A stretch of 11,421 nt of DNA from Hypholoma sublateritium FD-334 SS-4 (GCA_000827495.1 KN817690.1:1-11421); one strand, 5' to 3'. Positions 1 through 9,490 are shown, counted from the stretch's first letter. The notes: generated by a model from the sequence alone, not told the origin. Numbers and translations are program-made.

Positions 1-282
1 GGATAATAGTTCCTTGTTAGAACGGTTCGCTGGAGTCTCATAGCGAGTTTTTGTACTGTCTCCCGGTTTGTCAAGGGAACGTCCTTTGATAGAGACGCTG
101 CCCATAACTCCCATCGTCACAGACTCATGAGCTAGGACCATTCTCAACTGATTCTATTATCCGCCTTCTTTGAACTGCTGANGAGGGCACGTCTCAGTCC
201 CTCGTTATCTGCCTTCAACACATGTTTAATGCTCCGAAAAGCAAAAATCCACGTGTAGTCTAAAAGCGACACTATCACCGGG

Positions 283-1649
283 CACGCGGCGGCGAAGACG
301 AAGGTGGAGGAGGGCGGCCTGAAGGGCCCGCACCACGATGTGGAGGCCATGCGCCGGGTGCTGATCAGTGCGTGTTTGGGTGTTTGGGGTGTTGGGTTGT
401 TGTTCATTTGTTTTTTTAGAGAAGTATGGGTATTACCCAGTGATGACATCGTCGCCCTCGTCGACGACGATAGTGCGGCATATCTCCAGCTGACGTGGGT
501 TGACATTGTGCGTCCCTGTGTGCTGCTCGTGTGATTCGTCTCTCATCTAGGCGGCTTTTTTTATCCAGCTTGCGCAGATGAAGCTCCTTGTCGCAGACGC
601 GCGCGACGGTAATAAGCTGTTCTTCCACTATCAGTAACCAGCCATTGCCTTGCCCTGCACCCGTGGGCGCCCATCTATCAGATTTACTCATTGTACTTAT
701 AAATGGATGTAGATGCCGGCCATGCAGATCAGGAACCCACGGAAGACCTCGATGAGGAGGACGGGAAAAACGAAGGTACACGTCTCTTTTTTTCTTTCCA
801 CCAAGGGGAGGAGCTGACAGGCTATCCCAGTCATTTTCAGCTGTGATGGGTACGGCATCTTGGATAATGTGCATCTCGCGTTGTATGTTGTCAGGCGTGC
901 GATGCTCATTATTTTTGGTGCAGGTGCTCAAGCTCAAGGAAGAACTCGTCGAGCCGCTGAAAAGCATCAAGTGCAAGCTCATGGTAAATTATATTCCTCT
1001 TGGTTCTTCAGGTATGTCTGACGAGGATATTGAATTAGGCGGTGTTCAATTGTTGCCACTCCGCCTCTCTACTCGGTGTGTACCTCATTTCTTTTCTAAG
1101 TGTAGACACTGATGACAGCACTCTGTAGACCTGCCGCACAGTCACTGCAACGACATGTATGTGCCATGGATGAACAAGGGAGAAGATGGACGAAGACGAT
1201 GTGGGCATTGAATTGTGTGTCTCCTATGAAATATACCAAGAGTGCTGGTTTCGTTTTATCTTATACCCGCAGACCGCCGCGAAGCTGGTAAGACATGCCG
1301 CCCAGCATCGAGTGCGCACGAGCGCTGATTGACTTAAATTTACAGACATGTTCATCCCACTGAAGAGCCCTGTCCCCATCGCCGCGCTCGACTTCAGCGC
1401 CATAATCCCACTCGCGGATGCCACGCCGGCACGCACAACATCGACCAAGTCCAGCGGGCTGAGCATCGACATCGCGCAGTGCTCTCCTCGCCGCCGCCCT
1501 CCGTCTCCTCACGCGCGCCGAGCTACGCCGGGTCCGAGACGGCATTCACGATCAAGGTTTTCAACGCGTCGCTGCCGCCGGAGCTGCACACCTTCGATGG
1601 TAGCAGCGGCAGCTGGGATGGCCTGGTGTCGCCGCGGAACTTCACATAA
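283..1649 (+). CDS. Unrecognised multi-exon gene with a broken reading frame (partial model)
   Basis: I do not recognise this protein. Several stretches look coding and are bounded by splice signals. The first runs to 367 (HHDVEAMRRVLI). The next, 422-507, reads VWVLPSDDIVALVDDD and joins the first in frame. The third, 551-608, follows a 43-base intron (FFIQLAQMKLLVADARD). A possible acidic exon lies at 728-775 (DQEPTEDLDEEDGKNE). An amphipathic helix (VLKLKEELVEPLKSIK) starts at 924 after a clear acceptor and may read on to about 1070. The last exon begins at 1346, after an intron ending TTTACAG, and ends at the TAA at 1647-1649. It opens as MFIPLKSPVPIAALDF in one frame but closes as FTIKVFNASLPPELHTFDG in another, so a one-base shift near 1440-1485 is needed. 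I could not find the start codon, and the exons between 608 and 1345 do not all join in phase. An AATAAA lies at 1863. It may be a real gene with sequencing errors or a decaying one. Confidence 0.35.
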
Positions 1650-1994
1650 GGGACGGGGTGGCAGTTTCGACAGCGGAGATTTCAATACATTTGAGGTTAC
1701 AATAATCTAGCTGATACAAAGTCTCTGAATGATATCTATGCAATGGAAGGCAGGCATGTGCAGGCAGGCATGATGCGTTTGTGACAGGAGAATGGCGCTA
1801 CAGAAGAGATGTGAGTCATATGGCAGAAACTGGTGGAAGTTGGAATGAGCAAACTTGAAGAGCAATAAATGATACTAGGAGGGAAGGGGTGGGAATAAGT
1901 ATAACGGATGTCGGACACTAAGCATGAGAGTTCTATGTTCTATGTGTGGAAATGTATCAGACTATAAGCGATGACTATAACATGAATGAGAAAG

Positions 1995-2075
1995 AAAATT
2001 ATGTTGTACATGTTGAATTTTGTCAGGCTGTATCAAAAGCAAGGTGAAAATTACGTTGTACATGCTGAATTTTGT
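1995..2075. repeat. Pair of 29-base direct repeats, 52 bases apart
   Basis: The 29 bases at 1995-2023 and at 2047-2075 differ at only two positions; both begin AAAATT, contain GTTGTACATG and end GAATTTTGT. A shorter related stretch occurs at about 2449-2468, where it covers the donor site of intron 10 of the large minus-strand gene. The rest of 1650-2228 shows no coding region that I can support, only shadows of short open frames and a small duplication of CAGGCATG at about 1751-1772. Confidence 0.7.
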
Positions 2076-2228
2076 AGGAGAAAGCCTGAGGTTGTGTAAG
2101 TGTGAGGTTGCGGACAAAAGAAGCGCATTATGGCAGAATTCTAGACTTTGTACACTTTTAAAGTATAAACGAAAGACTGAAGATGCAAAGCTTACCATGC
2201 AGAGACTTGAGTGTTTTCATCCAGCGAA

Positions 2229-5200
2229 TCATCCATTGAACTGGTCTTCNCCCATCTTCATAATTCCCATATGCATAGCCCAATCAAACTCAGTATCCAC
2301 TCCTAGAGGAGCATCAACGTCGACAAGAGCATCAATGAGGGGTTGGTTGACCCAAATGTCAATATCGTAAAGGCATGCATGAGGGTGGGGCGGAATAAGA
2401 TCAGTAGCNGCCTAGATCCCNNTTAGTCTCAGCAAAATCACAAGATAGAAAGAAAATTCACGTTGTACTGTCCATCGAAGAGAGCTTTTTCCGTAATGTC
2501 TTCATAAAGCGATACCTAGAAAAATACTTAGAAATTTCCNAAACAAATTCNAGAAACTAAATTCTAACCGTGAAAGGCCTGTTGACGACAGGCATCATGT
2601 CCAAAGAGCTGAGGACCTGAACAAAACGACGCGCCCTGAGACCTGTATCAGCTACTTCACGCTGCAAAATGTCCGGGTCTATAAGGTTGCGGCAGCGTTC
2701 AATGAATGGGTGTCCTTTTCCCCTCAAATAACGTTTGAACGCCTTTTCAATCATGGGAACAAGGTGAGATGTATCTTGAACNTCATCTGGCNTCCTGGAT
2801 CTGAAGTGAATGAACTTGAGGGAAGGAATGACTTGCTCCGCTGATCTCACACGGCGATTGTAGCATTTTGAAAGAAGATACTTCAATGATGAAGCTATCG
2901 CCTGCAAACAGAAATTTGAGGTTTTCGAATGCATAGATTAAAGTGAAGCATACGTCTTTGAAAGAAGGATAGGTAGGCGTAAGAAATAGATTTATTCCCT
3001 TTGAGAAAGCAGCNAATTCAGGTGAATTGAGTAAAATCCTCTCGGAAGTCCCTAGAAGGGCATTGACCGTGAGCATTCGAATAATGATAGCCCTTTGACT
3101 GGCAGGGCTTCTCCTGACTGAATCAAACTTAAGGTGTTTTNAGCATGGCAGTTCGAACAAAAATTGAAAGGCTTACACGNGAATTCAATAATTTAGCCTC
3201 CACAAAAGCTCGCAAAACAGAATTATCCNGTATTGGTTCTTCCGAGTTCACAGGAATCAGGGAGAGGATCTGGAAGACACCAGGTGATATGGAAGCTATC
3301 CAATCTGGGTCGAGAATAGACTCAACTCCTCCGATGGCAGCTTGAATCAGAGCAGGAGAGACAGGTTCTGGCGCACTATGTGTTTTGATCAAAAAGATGG
3401 CGCATAAAACGCCAAATGCATAGTAAAGATCTAAAGTGTCTTGCTGTACGATACCATCCGCTGAAATCTTGAGGCCAATGTAGTCGTCTGCGTTTCCGAG
3501 GTGTTCCGTGATGTCATTTTGCAAATTGGTGCATAACGAAAGGGCCTCTGAAAGAACTTGGCGCATTACACCACTTCCAACAATATCAGCATCATTTAGA
3601 TTCCCGCTAAAAAAAAGAAAGGTCAGCCAGACATTGTGGTTGGAGGTGAATAAACTTGCGCTTTGAAGATCCAAATCTGCCAAGAAAACAAATTTGTTAA
3701 CATAGCATTTGCAGGTTCGATGGCATCGAAATCCGGAATGTCTTCAGGGCTGGTCACATCAAACCTTTCTTCTTGGTCCTGCTTGATGCCCTTGAGCACA
3801 TTCACAAAGCCCTGTGCAGCTGCAGATACTGAGCGAGCAGAAATGCGGAAGTCTAGGCCAGTCTGAACGATGATGTGGTCACGGGTTTCATTGATTCTGT
3901 TCTCAAAAGCACCAAAGGTAGTGAAACGAGGCTGTTCTGCTTGCTGGTACTCGAGAAGAATTCCATCAGCAGGTTCTGACAAAGGTGCTGGCACAGGAAA
4001 AGGTCTAGGGGCCTGGCCTGGGGCTGGAAGTACTCTAGCGGCTGGGGTTGGACTAGTCGGGGCATGAATGACTCCTAATGCTTCGCCTTCAACATCCAAA
4101 GTTCCAAATAGAGGGGAGATCATTGTGGTTGCTTCGGACGATCCAGCGGATGATCTGGTAGTAGGCCTCTGTGATGTGGCTAGAAGTACGGAGTTACCCA
4201 CATAGTCGTCGTCGTCGTCACTCTGTACTTCTTCCCGCCATTCATTGCGCCGAGTTTCTGAGCCAGGACAGGTGGTGCGACATGGATGAGGGTGTGCTTC
4301 AGCCCAAATTNGCTCGCGTTCTTCGATAGAAAGGGCCGCTAGTTCATTGTCATCAAGCTCCACCTGATAAGGTGACTTTTCAAGATGCGCAAGGATGTAG
4401 TCGGTAAAACAGTGGTGCATCTCTGTCTTGTTTTCATTGATGGGNCCAACAAGCTGCTGGCGTCTTCGCGGACCTGCATAGTAGTTTTAAGTACAATTTC
4501 AAGATAGCTGTATTGAAGAAACACTTACAAAGGTACAAAACACCATCNACAGACGAATCTACCGGATGCTTCATCATGGGACGATGAAAACGTGACTTCA
4601 GGGCTTCATATGTAAAGGAACCATGGGTGACACTTGTGTCGACGGANAAAGATGGGCCAGATCCACATAAATTNCCAACTCTGACAACACGGAACACCAT
4701 CTTTGAGAAGGCCAGTCGGGAGTCCCTTGATTCCGCATTTGGTGGCAAGTTCATATCAGGAACTTCAAAAACCGGAAACTGGTAATCAGCACGGGCAGTC
4801 ATGACGTCAAAATGTTGTTGGATTTGTGGTAAAAGGTTTTGATTTGATCTTTGCGCAGTGAGCTCAATCTCCGACGTCAAGCCTTNTAATTTAAGAAACT
4901 GTAGGTCCAGGTTGAGTTGTTCTCCAGCTTTCAGCCGACGAATGTTTGGGAGCCCATAAGCATCTTGATCAGAGCCATTGAGCTAAACAAAGACATTAGC
5001 TTTAAGTTAAGGATATAATCGATTTTTTTACTAACATCGCGCGGAAACAGCACCATCAAGATCTTCATGCAGAGGTGGCGGTGACGGACTGCAGTAGGCT
5101 CTTGGTTTGTAGGGCCTCTTCTGGTTCTTTGCCTCGGTTGGCGCAGACTTCCTCCTTGGCCCGGTTGCACCATAGGAACACCAAAAGGCCCTGGGGTTGG

Positions 5201-5789
5201 TTGGGCTAGCGCAATTCTTGGAACATAGGGGGTGATATTGGGCATTATCAGCGTACTAGCCTGCATAGGCTGAGACAGTGGAAAAGGGGCAGCCTGTTGT
5301 GGAAGGTTGACAGGAGGTAGTAGCGCAGACGTTTGGTTAGAGCTAATGAGGGTTTGTTTAATATCCAGAACATTTATCGATAAAATCAANTTTCTTACAG
5401 TTGGAGTGGGTAGTGTTGGCTGTAAACTGCAGAGCAAGTACACAGCTGGTGGTATTCAGTGATCTGGAGTTGAATTAGTGGAGAATTAGTTAGGTGCATG
5501 CTTGATTTCTGGAATTTGAACGTACCTCCCGCTGGGGACCAGCAATGGCGAATCGATGACATTGAGTAGACAAGCATCCCCCTCGAGGAGGAAAAACGGC
5601 TCTTCTCTGGTGATCTGCCTCTAAATGGCCACAGTAACATAGATCCTAAGTCAAAACGTTAGAGAATTTGTTGCGTGCAAAGTCGACTTTTGCTATACTC
5701 ACATGGCTGTTGATTGTGAAGAAACTGCACCCAGGATCTCGGCAGCGAACGCAGGGTGTTTCTGTCACCAGTGAAGATGTAGTAGCCAT
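2229..5789 (-). CDS. 992-residue protein of unknown function with duplicated Cys/His (zinc-binding-like) modules; 11 exons
   Basis: Exons on the minus strand are 5789-5703, 5645-5526, 5463-5399, 5342-5036, 4982-4529, 4473-3702, 3606-3177, 3127-2954, 2901-2569, 2515-2462 and 2411-2229. All ten introns (49-95 bases) are GT-AG and every junction keeps the frame, giving 992 residues. The start is the first ATG after a pyrimidine-rich leader. Residues 13-86 hold two similar modules: C16-x4-C21 then C32-x-C34-x6-H41, and C53-x4-C58 then C77-x-C79-x6-H86, with an extra C13. Residues 92-193 are Pro/Gln-rich and end in a basic segment. Residues 430-434 are five Asp, and 483-512 are Pro/Ala-rich. Residues 660-675 (LYYAFGVLCAIFLI) are hydrophobic and faintly recall the N-lobe of HECT ubiquitin ligases, but I see no catalytic Cys motif, so this is only a hint. 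Exon 9 has a basic stretch (FKRYLRGKGHP). Many codons end in A or T, unlike TIM8 and Ies1 nearby. Several n bases fall in exons; the one at 2250 could hide a frame change that would alter the last residues. The exon model is firm; the function is unknown. Confidence 0.8.
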
Positions 5790-6133
5790 GCAGGTATCGA
5801 AGTAGGTGGTGATAAAACAGAGCTAGAAAAATTGGGAGGAAACCACAGGACAAAGCAAGGAAGGGAAAGAAGAAGGAAAGTCAGCNCGTNAAGAGGAGAG
5901 CCAGCAAGGACNTTCCCTGTCAATTGATATCCCACGATAATCTGATGCTTCGTTAGAGTCCTGGACTCAGCACCTGCGACGCGTTCAATGTGCCGAGCAC
6001 CTCGGCCACCGCAAGAATAAGTAGGACGACTATCCACTGATGAAACGTCGACTCGTTTTTCAGCATTGCTGCAAAATGTTTTGTGTCGCCACTCATGCGC
6101 AAAGGGGTTGTGGTCGACGCTCAAAATGTGCAC
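5790..6133 (-). promoter_or_regulatory. Upstream region and pyrimidine-rich leader of the 992-residue gene
   Basis: Read on the minus strand, the bases just before the ATG at 5789 are a long C/T-rich tract (about 5805-5885), typical of leaders of basidiomycete genes. No TATA box is clear. The same interval is open in one minus-strand frame from 6133 to 5765, in phase with the stop of the small upstream gene, so part of it could instead be the tail of that gene. Confidence 0.4.
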
Positions 6134-6582
6134 TCAGCCCCAGGAATCCACCGCATGACAGTGTTCATTTAAAACATGTAGAAAAGCAGGCCAATCATCT
6201 GCACTACGTCCGAAGTTCAGGTACGGCGCTGCGCAATGATGCTCGTCGTAGACCCTTGGAAGAGGCACATTGACAGTAGGGCCTGCGGGTTGTTGACTGC
6301 GAGCCTGAGTCAGGGAATATTACACCACTGTCGTCTGACGGACAACTACGCGGTAATATGATCAGTGTCGGGCAGTTCTTTGCTTTTAGTGAAGATACAT
6401 ACCGTTTAGTAGCAAGCACTTCGAGACTCAAGTTGTCGAGAGGCAGAGATCTCCCCGTTGCTGAGTAGTAGCGCTGCCTCCTGTAGCGGAACAGAAATAC
6501 TGGCCAAAAGTTCAGCAGGTCAATGACAAGATGCAGAGTGCACTTACCTCAGACCTGATATACAGGTCTTTTTTGCGGCCAT
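6134..6582 (-). CDS. Small three-exon gene or gene fragment, 91 residues, function unknown
   Basis: I do not recognise the product. The model is exon 1 at 6582-6548 (MAAKKTCISGL), exon 2 at 6480-6403 (RYYSATGRSLPLDNLSLEV) and exon 3 at 6296-6134 (VPLPRVYDEHHC and DDWPAFLHVLNEHCHAVDSW), ending at TGA. Intron 1 is 67 bases with a textbook GTAAGT donor; intron 2 is 106 bases with a GTATGT donor. All joins keep the frame, but alternative acceptors exist for both. Exon 3 is rich in His and aromatic residues. The frame stays open after the TGA (HILSVDHNPFAHEWRHKTF), and a 69-base intron from GTAGTG at about 6202 to the TGAG just after the stop would join to it in frame, so the real protein may be longer. 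The gene points the same way as the 992-residue gene, 344 bases upstream of it, and has similar mixed codon use. It could also be the remnant of a larger gene. Confidence 0.45.
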
Positions 6583-7235
6583 TTATGAATCAAGGAAACA
6601 AGTACAATGGTCCGGGGCACTAGATAGCACATTTTGTGCTCATTAGTGTACATACTAACGCAGGAAAGAACGTCAGCCCTCACCGAATATATGGCGGCAT
6701 CGACCTATTCATGCCGCACGCGCTCATGCACTGCCAGAGCGAGAGAAACACAAGCTCATGGTCCTCCGAGTGCTTCCCAACTTGTGCAAGTCAGCTCCTA
6801 TGATTCGACATGGTCAGAATGAGGTGTACTGCTTCACACGAGGAGTGAGTGGGCAAGCGGGGCCTGGGCAGCGGTGAATGGAAAGCGTGATGGCGATCCG
6901 GAATTGCGGAATGCATCCCATGCGTTTGCCGGGTTTTTAAGACTCCGACACGCGCTTGGTTCAAGTCCATCACATCTTTCCACGCGCAAGGGCTCTCTCG
7001 CAACATTGACAAGGTGATGTATTTACCACACGCGCCAAACATCCATGCACGCGCCGCATCTTACTACGTATAATAGTAATACGCACTGCCGCTCTCTCAC
7101 CATTTTGCCAAGGTAACGTACGTTTATTGAATCTTATTGGCGCGTGCTTACTATAGAAACCTATAGAAACATACATTTTATTTCAGAATACTACGTCTGT
7201 ACGCGGTATATTAATAGGGAGCCTGCATTACCATT
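6583..7235. other. Gene-free interval
   Basis: I see no coding region with splice sites or convincing codon use on either strand. Short open frames here are isolated and give low-complexity or unrecognisable peptides. A T-arm-like GGTTCAAGTCC occurs at about 6958-6968, but no tRNA cloverleaf can be built around it. The interval probably holds upstream sequence of the small minus-strand gene, whose ATG is at 6582. Confidence 0.5.
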
Positions 7236-8440
7236 GTGTACGCCTCGCCGAGCAGCGCCCACGACGACGTCTGGCCTGCGGTGCGCTGTCCTTCCTCTAC
7301 CGCTGACGTTTGCGCCCTGCAGCGCGCCCACCGACGAGACAGCAGCAGCAGCAGCGCCGCCCCGCCGCCGCTCTTCAACGGCGCGGCGTCGCGATGCGGG
7401 GTGACCAGCGCACAGGTGCGACGGCGCGCTGCATCGTCCCTCGAACCACCACCTAGGGCGCCGTCAACATATCCCCAGCGCGTGTCGGCTGCGTCTGAGG
7501 TCCGTGCTGATCACTGCGCCTAGCAGCGGATCTTCGCACTGGATGGCGCGCCGCCGCATGGAGAGACGTCGCGGCGCACATAATTGGCCCGGGCATCGAG
7601 GTACGTGCGCCTGAGCTCCGCCCGCCGTGCGCTGATCCCAGCCCATTTCAGGCTGGTGCGCGTCAGCGCACTGTGAACGCTGAGGCGGGGGTGCGTCTTG
7701 TACATTGCGGTGCGGAGAGTAGCGTGGGCTGGGGGTATTGAGTCGACAGGGCGCGCGGCCGTCGATTTCGGCGCAGGGTGTGTGTCTACAGCAGAGGATG
7801 CGGTCAGGCGCGTCGCAGGCGATAGGCGGAGGGCGGTACGCACCATCTGCGCACTTCGCTGCGGCGAGCGGCGCAGATCGCGTGTGGGTTTTGACGCAGT
7901 GGTTCCGGGTGCGGCATCTGCGTGTGCGCGCAGATGTGCGCTGGCGCAGCGCAGCGTCCTAGCACGGGAAGAAGCGGGTTAGCTCGCGCAGATGAAACAC
8001 GGGTTATAACTCACCTTTCTGCCTCATCAGCGCGACATCCCATGAAACAGGCGCTCGGCGCTGCGACGGACAGTCTGCGGAGCGAGGTAAGTCGTTCTTT
8101 CCGGCGTTTCGACGGCACTGACGCGTTTGTAGCATCGCTGGCGTCTCGGGACAGTGCAGCACGACGGGGGAACGGCGGGGAAGCAGAACGGCGAGCGCGG
8201 GGTGTGAAATGGCGGCAGCGGCGGCGACAGCCGGTGCGATGACGTGGAACGTACGGCGGACGAGGGAGATGGGTGTGGAGGGCGGCGCGGCTGGGTTTGA
8301 AGACAGGTGAGTCGGCGGCGACACGGGAGAAGAGGGGGATTGCTTACCTTCTGGGCCCATCGACAGCGGTAGGTGATATTTCGCGCTCCGAAGGGGCCGC
8401 GTAGGCGGCGGACGCGCCGCGTTTCCAATTCCAACGACGA
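7236..8440. other. CpG-rich interval with intron-like signals on both strands, no defensible gene
   Basis: The interval is strongly GC- and CpG-rich, so long open frames arise by chance in several frames. On the minus strand there is a well-formed 56-base intron at 8014-7959 (GTGAGT donor, GCTAAC branch site, CTAG acceptor), one at 8347-8291 (GTAAGC to CAG), and an open frame from 7958 to 7464. On the plus strand there are equally good introns at 8087-8132 (GTAAGT, branch CTGAC, TAG) and 8307-8366 (GTGAGT to CAG), and one at about 7281-7325 (GTGCGC, branch GCTGAC, CAG). No combination gives a protein I recognise, and the plus-strand exons run into stops when joined. The 3' leader of TIM8 must begin here. 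A rapidly evolving gene or a non-coding spliced transcript is possible. Confidence 0.3.
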
Positions 8441-8450
8441 CGACGATCCG

Positions 8451-8845
8451 TCAGAAGCCCCCCTCGCGCTTGAGCTCGATCTGCTTCACCAGGAACAGGC
8501 TGCTGTCGAGGAAGCGGTCGACGCAGTTGGCGAGGCACGATTGCTCGCCGGAGGAGAAGGACTTGCCAGGCATGCCCGTGACGCATCCGGATGGGCTCAG
8601 CACGCGCGGTGGGACGAGGCAGATGGGACGCACTTTTTCCAGCAGATGCCGGTCAGCTGGTGGACGGAGGACTGGACCTTGGCCTGGAAAAAAGTCACGA
8701 CGGGAAGCAGGGCGGGGACACGGGCGTACCGAAGCCTGCTCGCGCTCGAGGAACGTCGCGAGCTCTTTCTAACAGGATGTGAGCACGCAGTTGACCGCCC
8801 ACGGCGGGAACGCACCTGTGTCGCCTCGTCGAATTTCGGGTCCAT
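8451..8845 (-). CDS. TIM8: Mitochondrial import inner membrane translocase subunit Tim8
   Basis: Small Tim chaperones pass hydrophobic precursors across the mitochondrial intermembrane space; Tim8 works as a hexamer with Tim13. The family has two helices joined by two disulfides between twin CX3C motifs. Here exon 1 (8845-8816) reads MDPKFDEATQ, exon 2 (8768-8730) KELATFLEREQAS, exon 3 (8683 to about 8634) VHQLTGICWKK, and exon 4 (to TGA at 8451) VTGMPGKSF, then CLANCVDRFLDSSLFLVKQI. The HQLTGICWKKC and CLANCVDRF blocks are diagnostic, and the length (84-87 residues) fits. Introns 1 and 2 are 47 and 46 bases, GT-AG and in phase. Intron 3 is odd: the only GT-AG choice (8633-8596, 38 bases) keeps the frame but turns the first CX3C into CX6C, whereas removing 47 bases between two copies of TGCGTC restores CWKKCVTG. 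The gene is divergent from the Ies1-like gene, and nearly all codons end in G or C. Confidence 0.88.
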
Positions 8846-9099
8846 GGTGGTAATGGGAGGAAAAGCTGATGTAAGGATGTTGGGATTGATGGGTGCCGAA
8901 AGCAGCAAGAGGTGCCCGAGCAGTGGTTCGCGGCGGCCCAGTGCGCTGTGCCGCCTGCCCTCTATAAAATATCTACCCTGCCGGCGAATTTCTGCACCCC
9001 CGCCCAGAATCCCCTTGCGGCGTCTGCACGTGGACTCGCCTAGCTCGCAGCGACAGGCAAGGCATCGCCGCCCGCCTCGTGTCTCTTTCAGCCCCCGCC
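8846..9099. promoter_or_regulatory. Divergent promoter between TIM8 and the Ies1-like gene
   Basis: The 254 bases between the two start codons must contain both promoters. A TATA-like element, TATAAAA, lies at 8963-8969 on the plus strand, 131 bases before the Ies1-like ATG. A CT-rich leader with CCGCC directly precedes that ATG. No TATA box is evident for TIM8. Confidence 0.5.
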
Positions 9100-9424
9100 A
9101 TGGCCCACAACGCCGCCCCCCTCGCCGGCCCCAGCAGCGCCCTCAACTGGGCCGTCGACGCCAACTCCCCGTGAGTCCCCGCCCCCCGCGCCACCCATAA
9201 TTAACCCCCGCCCGTGCGCCAGCGTCGGCTACAACAGCCGCAAGGCCCTCCCCATCAAGCGCAACGACGCCGAGCCGCTCACGCGCGAGGACGTGCAGTT
9301 CGACCTGCTCGACTGCATCTTCCGCGACGCCCACGCCGTGTTCACCGGCGCGGGCGGCGCGCGCACGACGTTCGCCGAGCTCTACGGCGCCGCGCTCTAC
9401 GCCTCGAGCAAGTGCTCCAAGGTC
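9100..9424 (+). CDS. ies1: Ies1-like INO80 chromatin-remodelling complex subunit, N-terminal part only
   Basis: Ies1 (Ino eighty subunit 1) is a fungal subunit of the nuclear INO80 nucleosome-remodelling complex. Exon 1 (9100-9170) gives MAHNAAPLAGPSSALNW and so on; a 52-base GT-AG intron (9171-9222) with a TTAAC branch site joins in frame to exon 2. Exon 2 carries the conserved block: KALPIKRNDAEPLTREDVQF, DLLDCIFRDAHAVFT and TTFAELYGAALYASSKCSK. As I remember the family, SSK-x-SK is followed by V-L-x-D-K and a long helical region. Here homology stops after Val-91 (GTC at 9422-9424). The frame then reads 49 unrelated residues in AT-richer DNA and stops at 9572-9574. Codons up to 9424 almost all end in C or G, and those after it do not. 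The rest of the gene is not in the window, so it is either split by an insertion or by a very long intron, whose GTCAAC donor would be weak. Confidence 0.72.
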
Positions 9425-9490
9425 AACCATAGCTGCTGTAATCATGTATCAACCCTTGGAAGTTGCCAGACTAAGTTGTTATATCCACAG

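Noticed and set aside
416..982. Long minus-strand open frame opposite the first gene
   Set aside because: It covers plus-strand exons and introns alike, has no splice support and no recognisable motif.
6900..6975. Possible tRNA, from a GGTTCAAGTCC B-box-like sequence
   Set aside because: The T-stem does not pair properly, and no matching D-arm, anticodon arm or acceptor stem is found upstream.
7698..7982. Plus-strand 94-residue open frame, Ala/Arg/Val-rich
   Set aside because: It lies in CpG-rich DNA where several frames are open at once; no splice context, start context or domain supports it.
8373..9200. 275-residue plus-strand open frame
   Set aside because: It is antisense to TIM8 exons and introns and runs through the TIM8/Ies1 promoter; TIM8 is clearly the real gene.
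9143..9445. Minus-strand 100-residue open frame over the Ies1-like exons
   Set aside because: It is an antisense shadow of highly GC-rich codons and crosses the intron.
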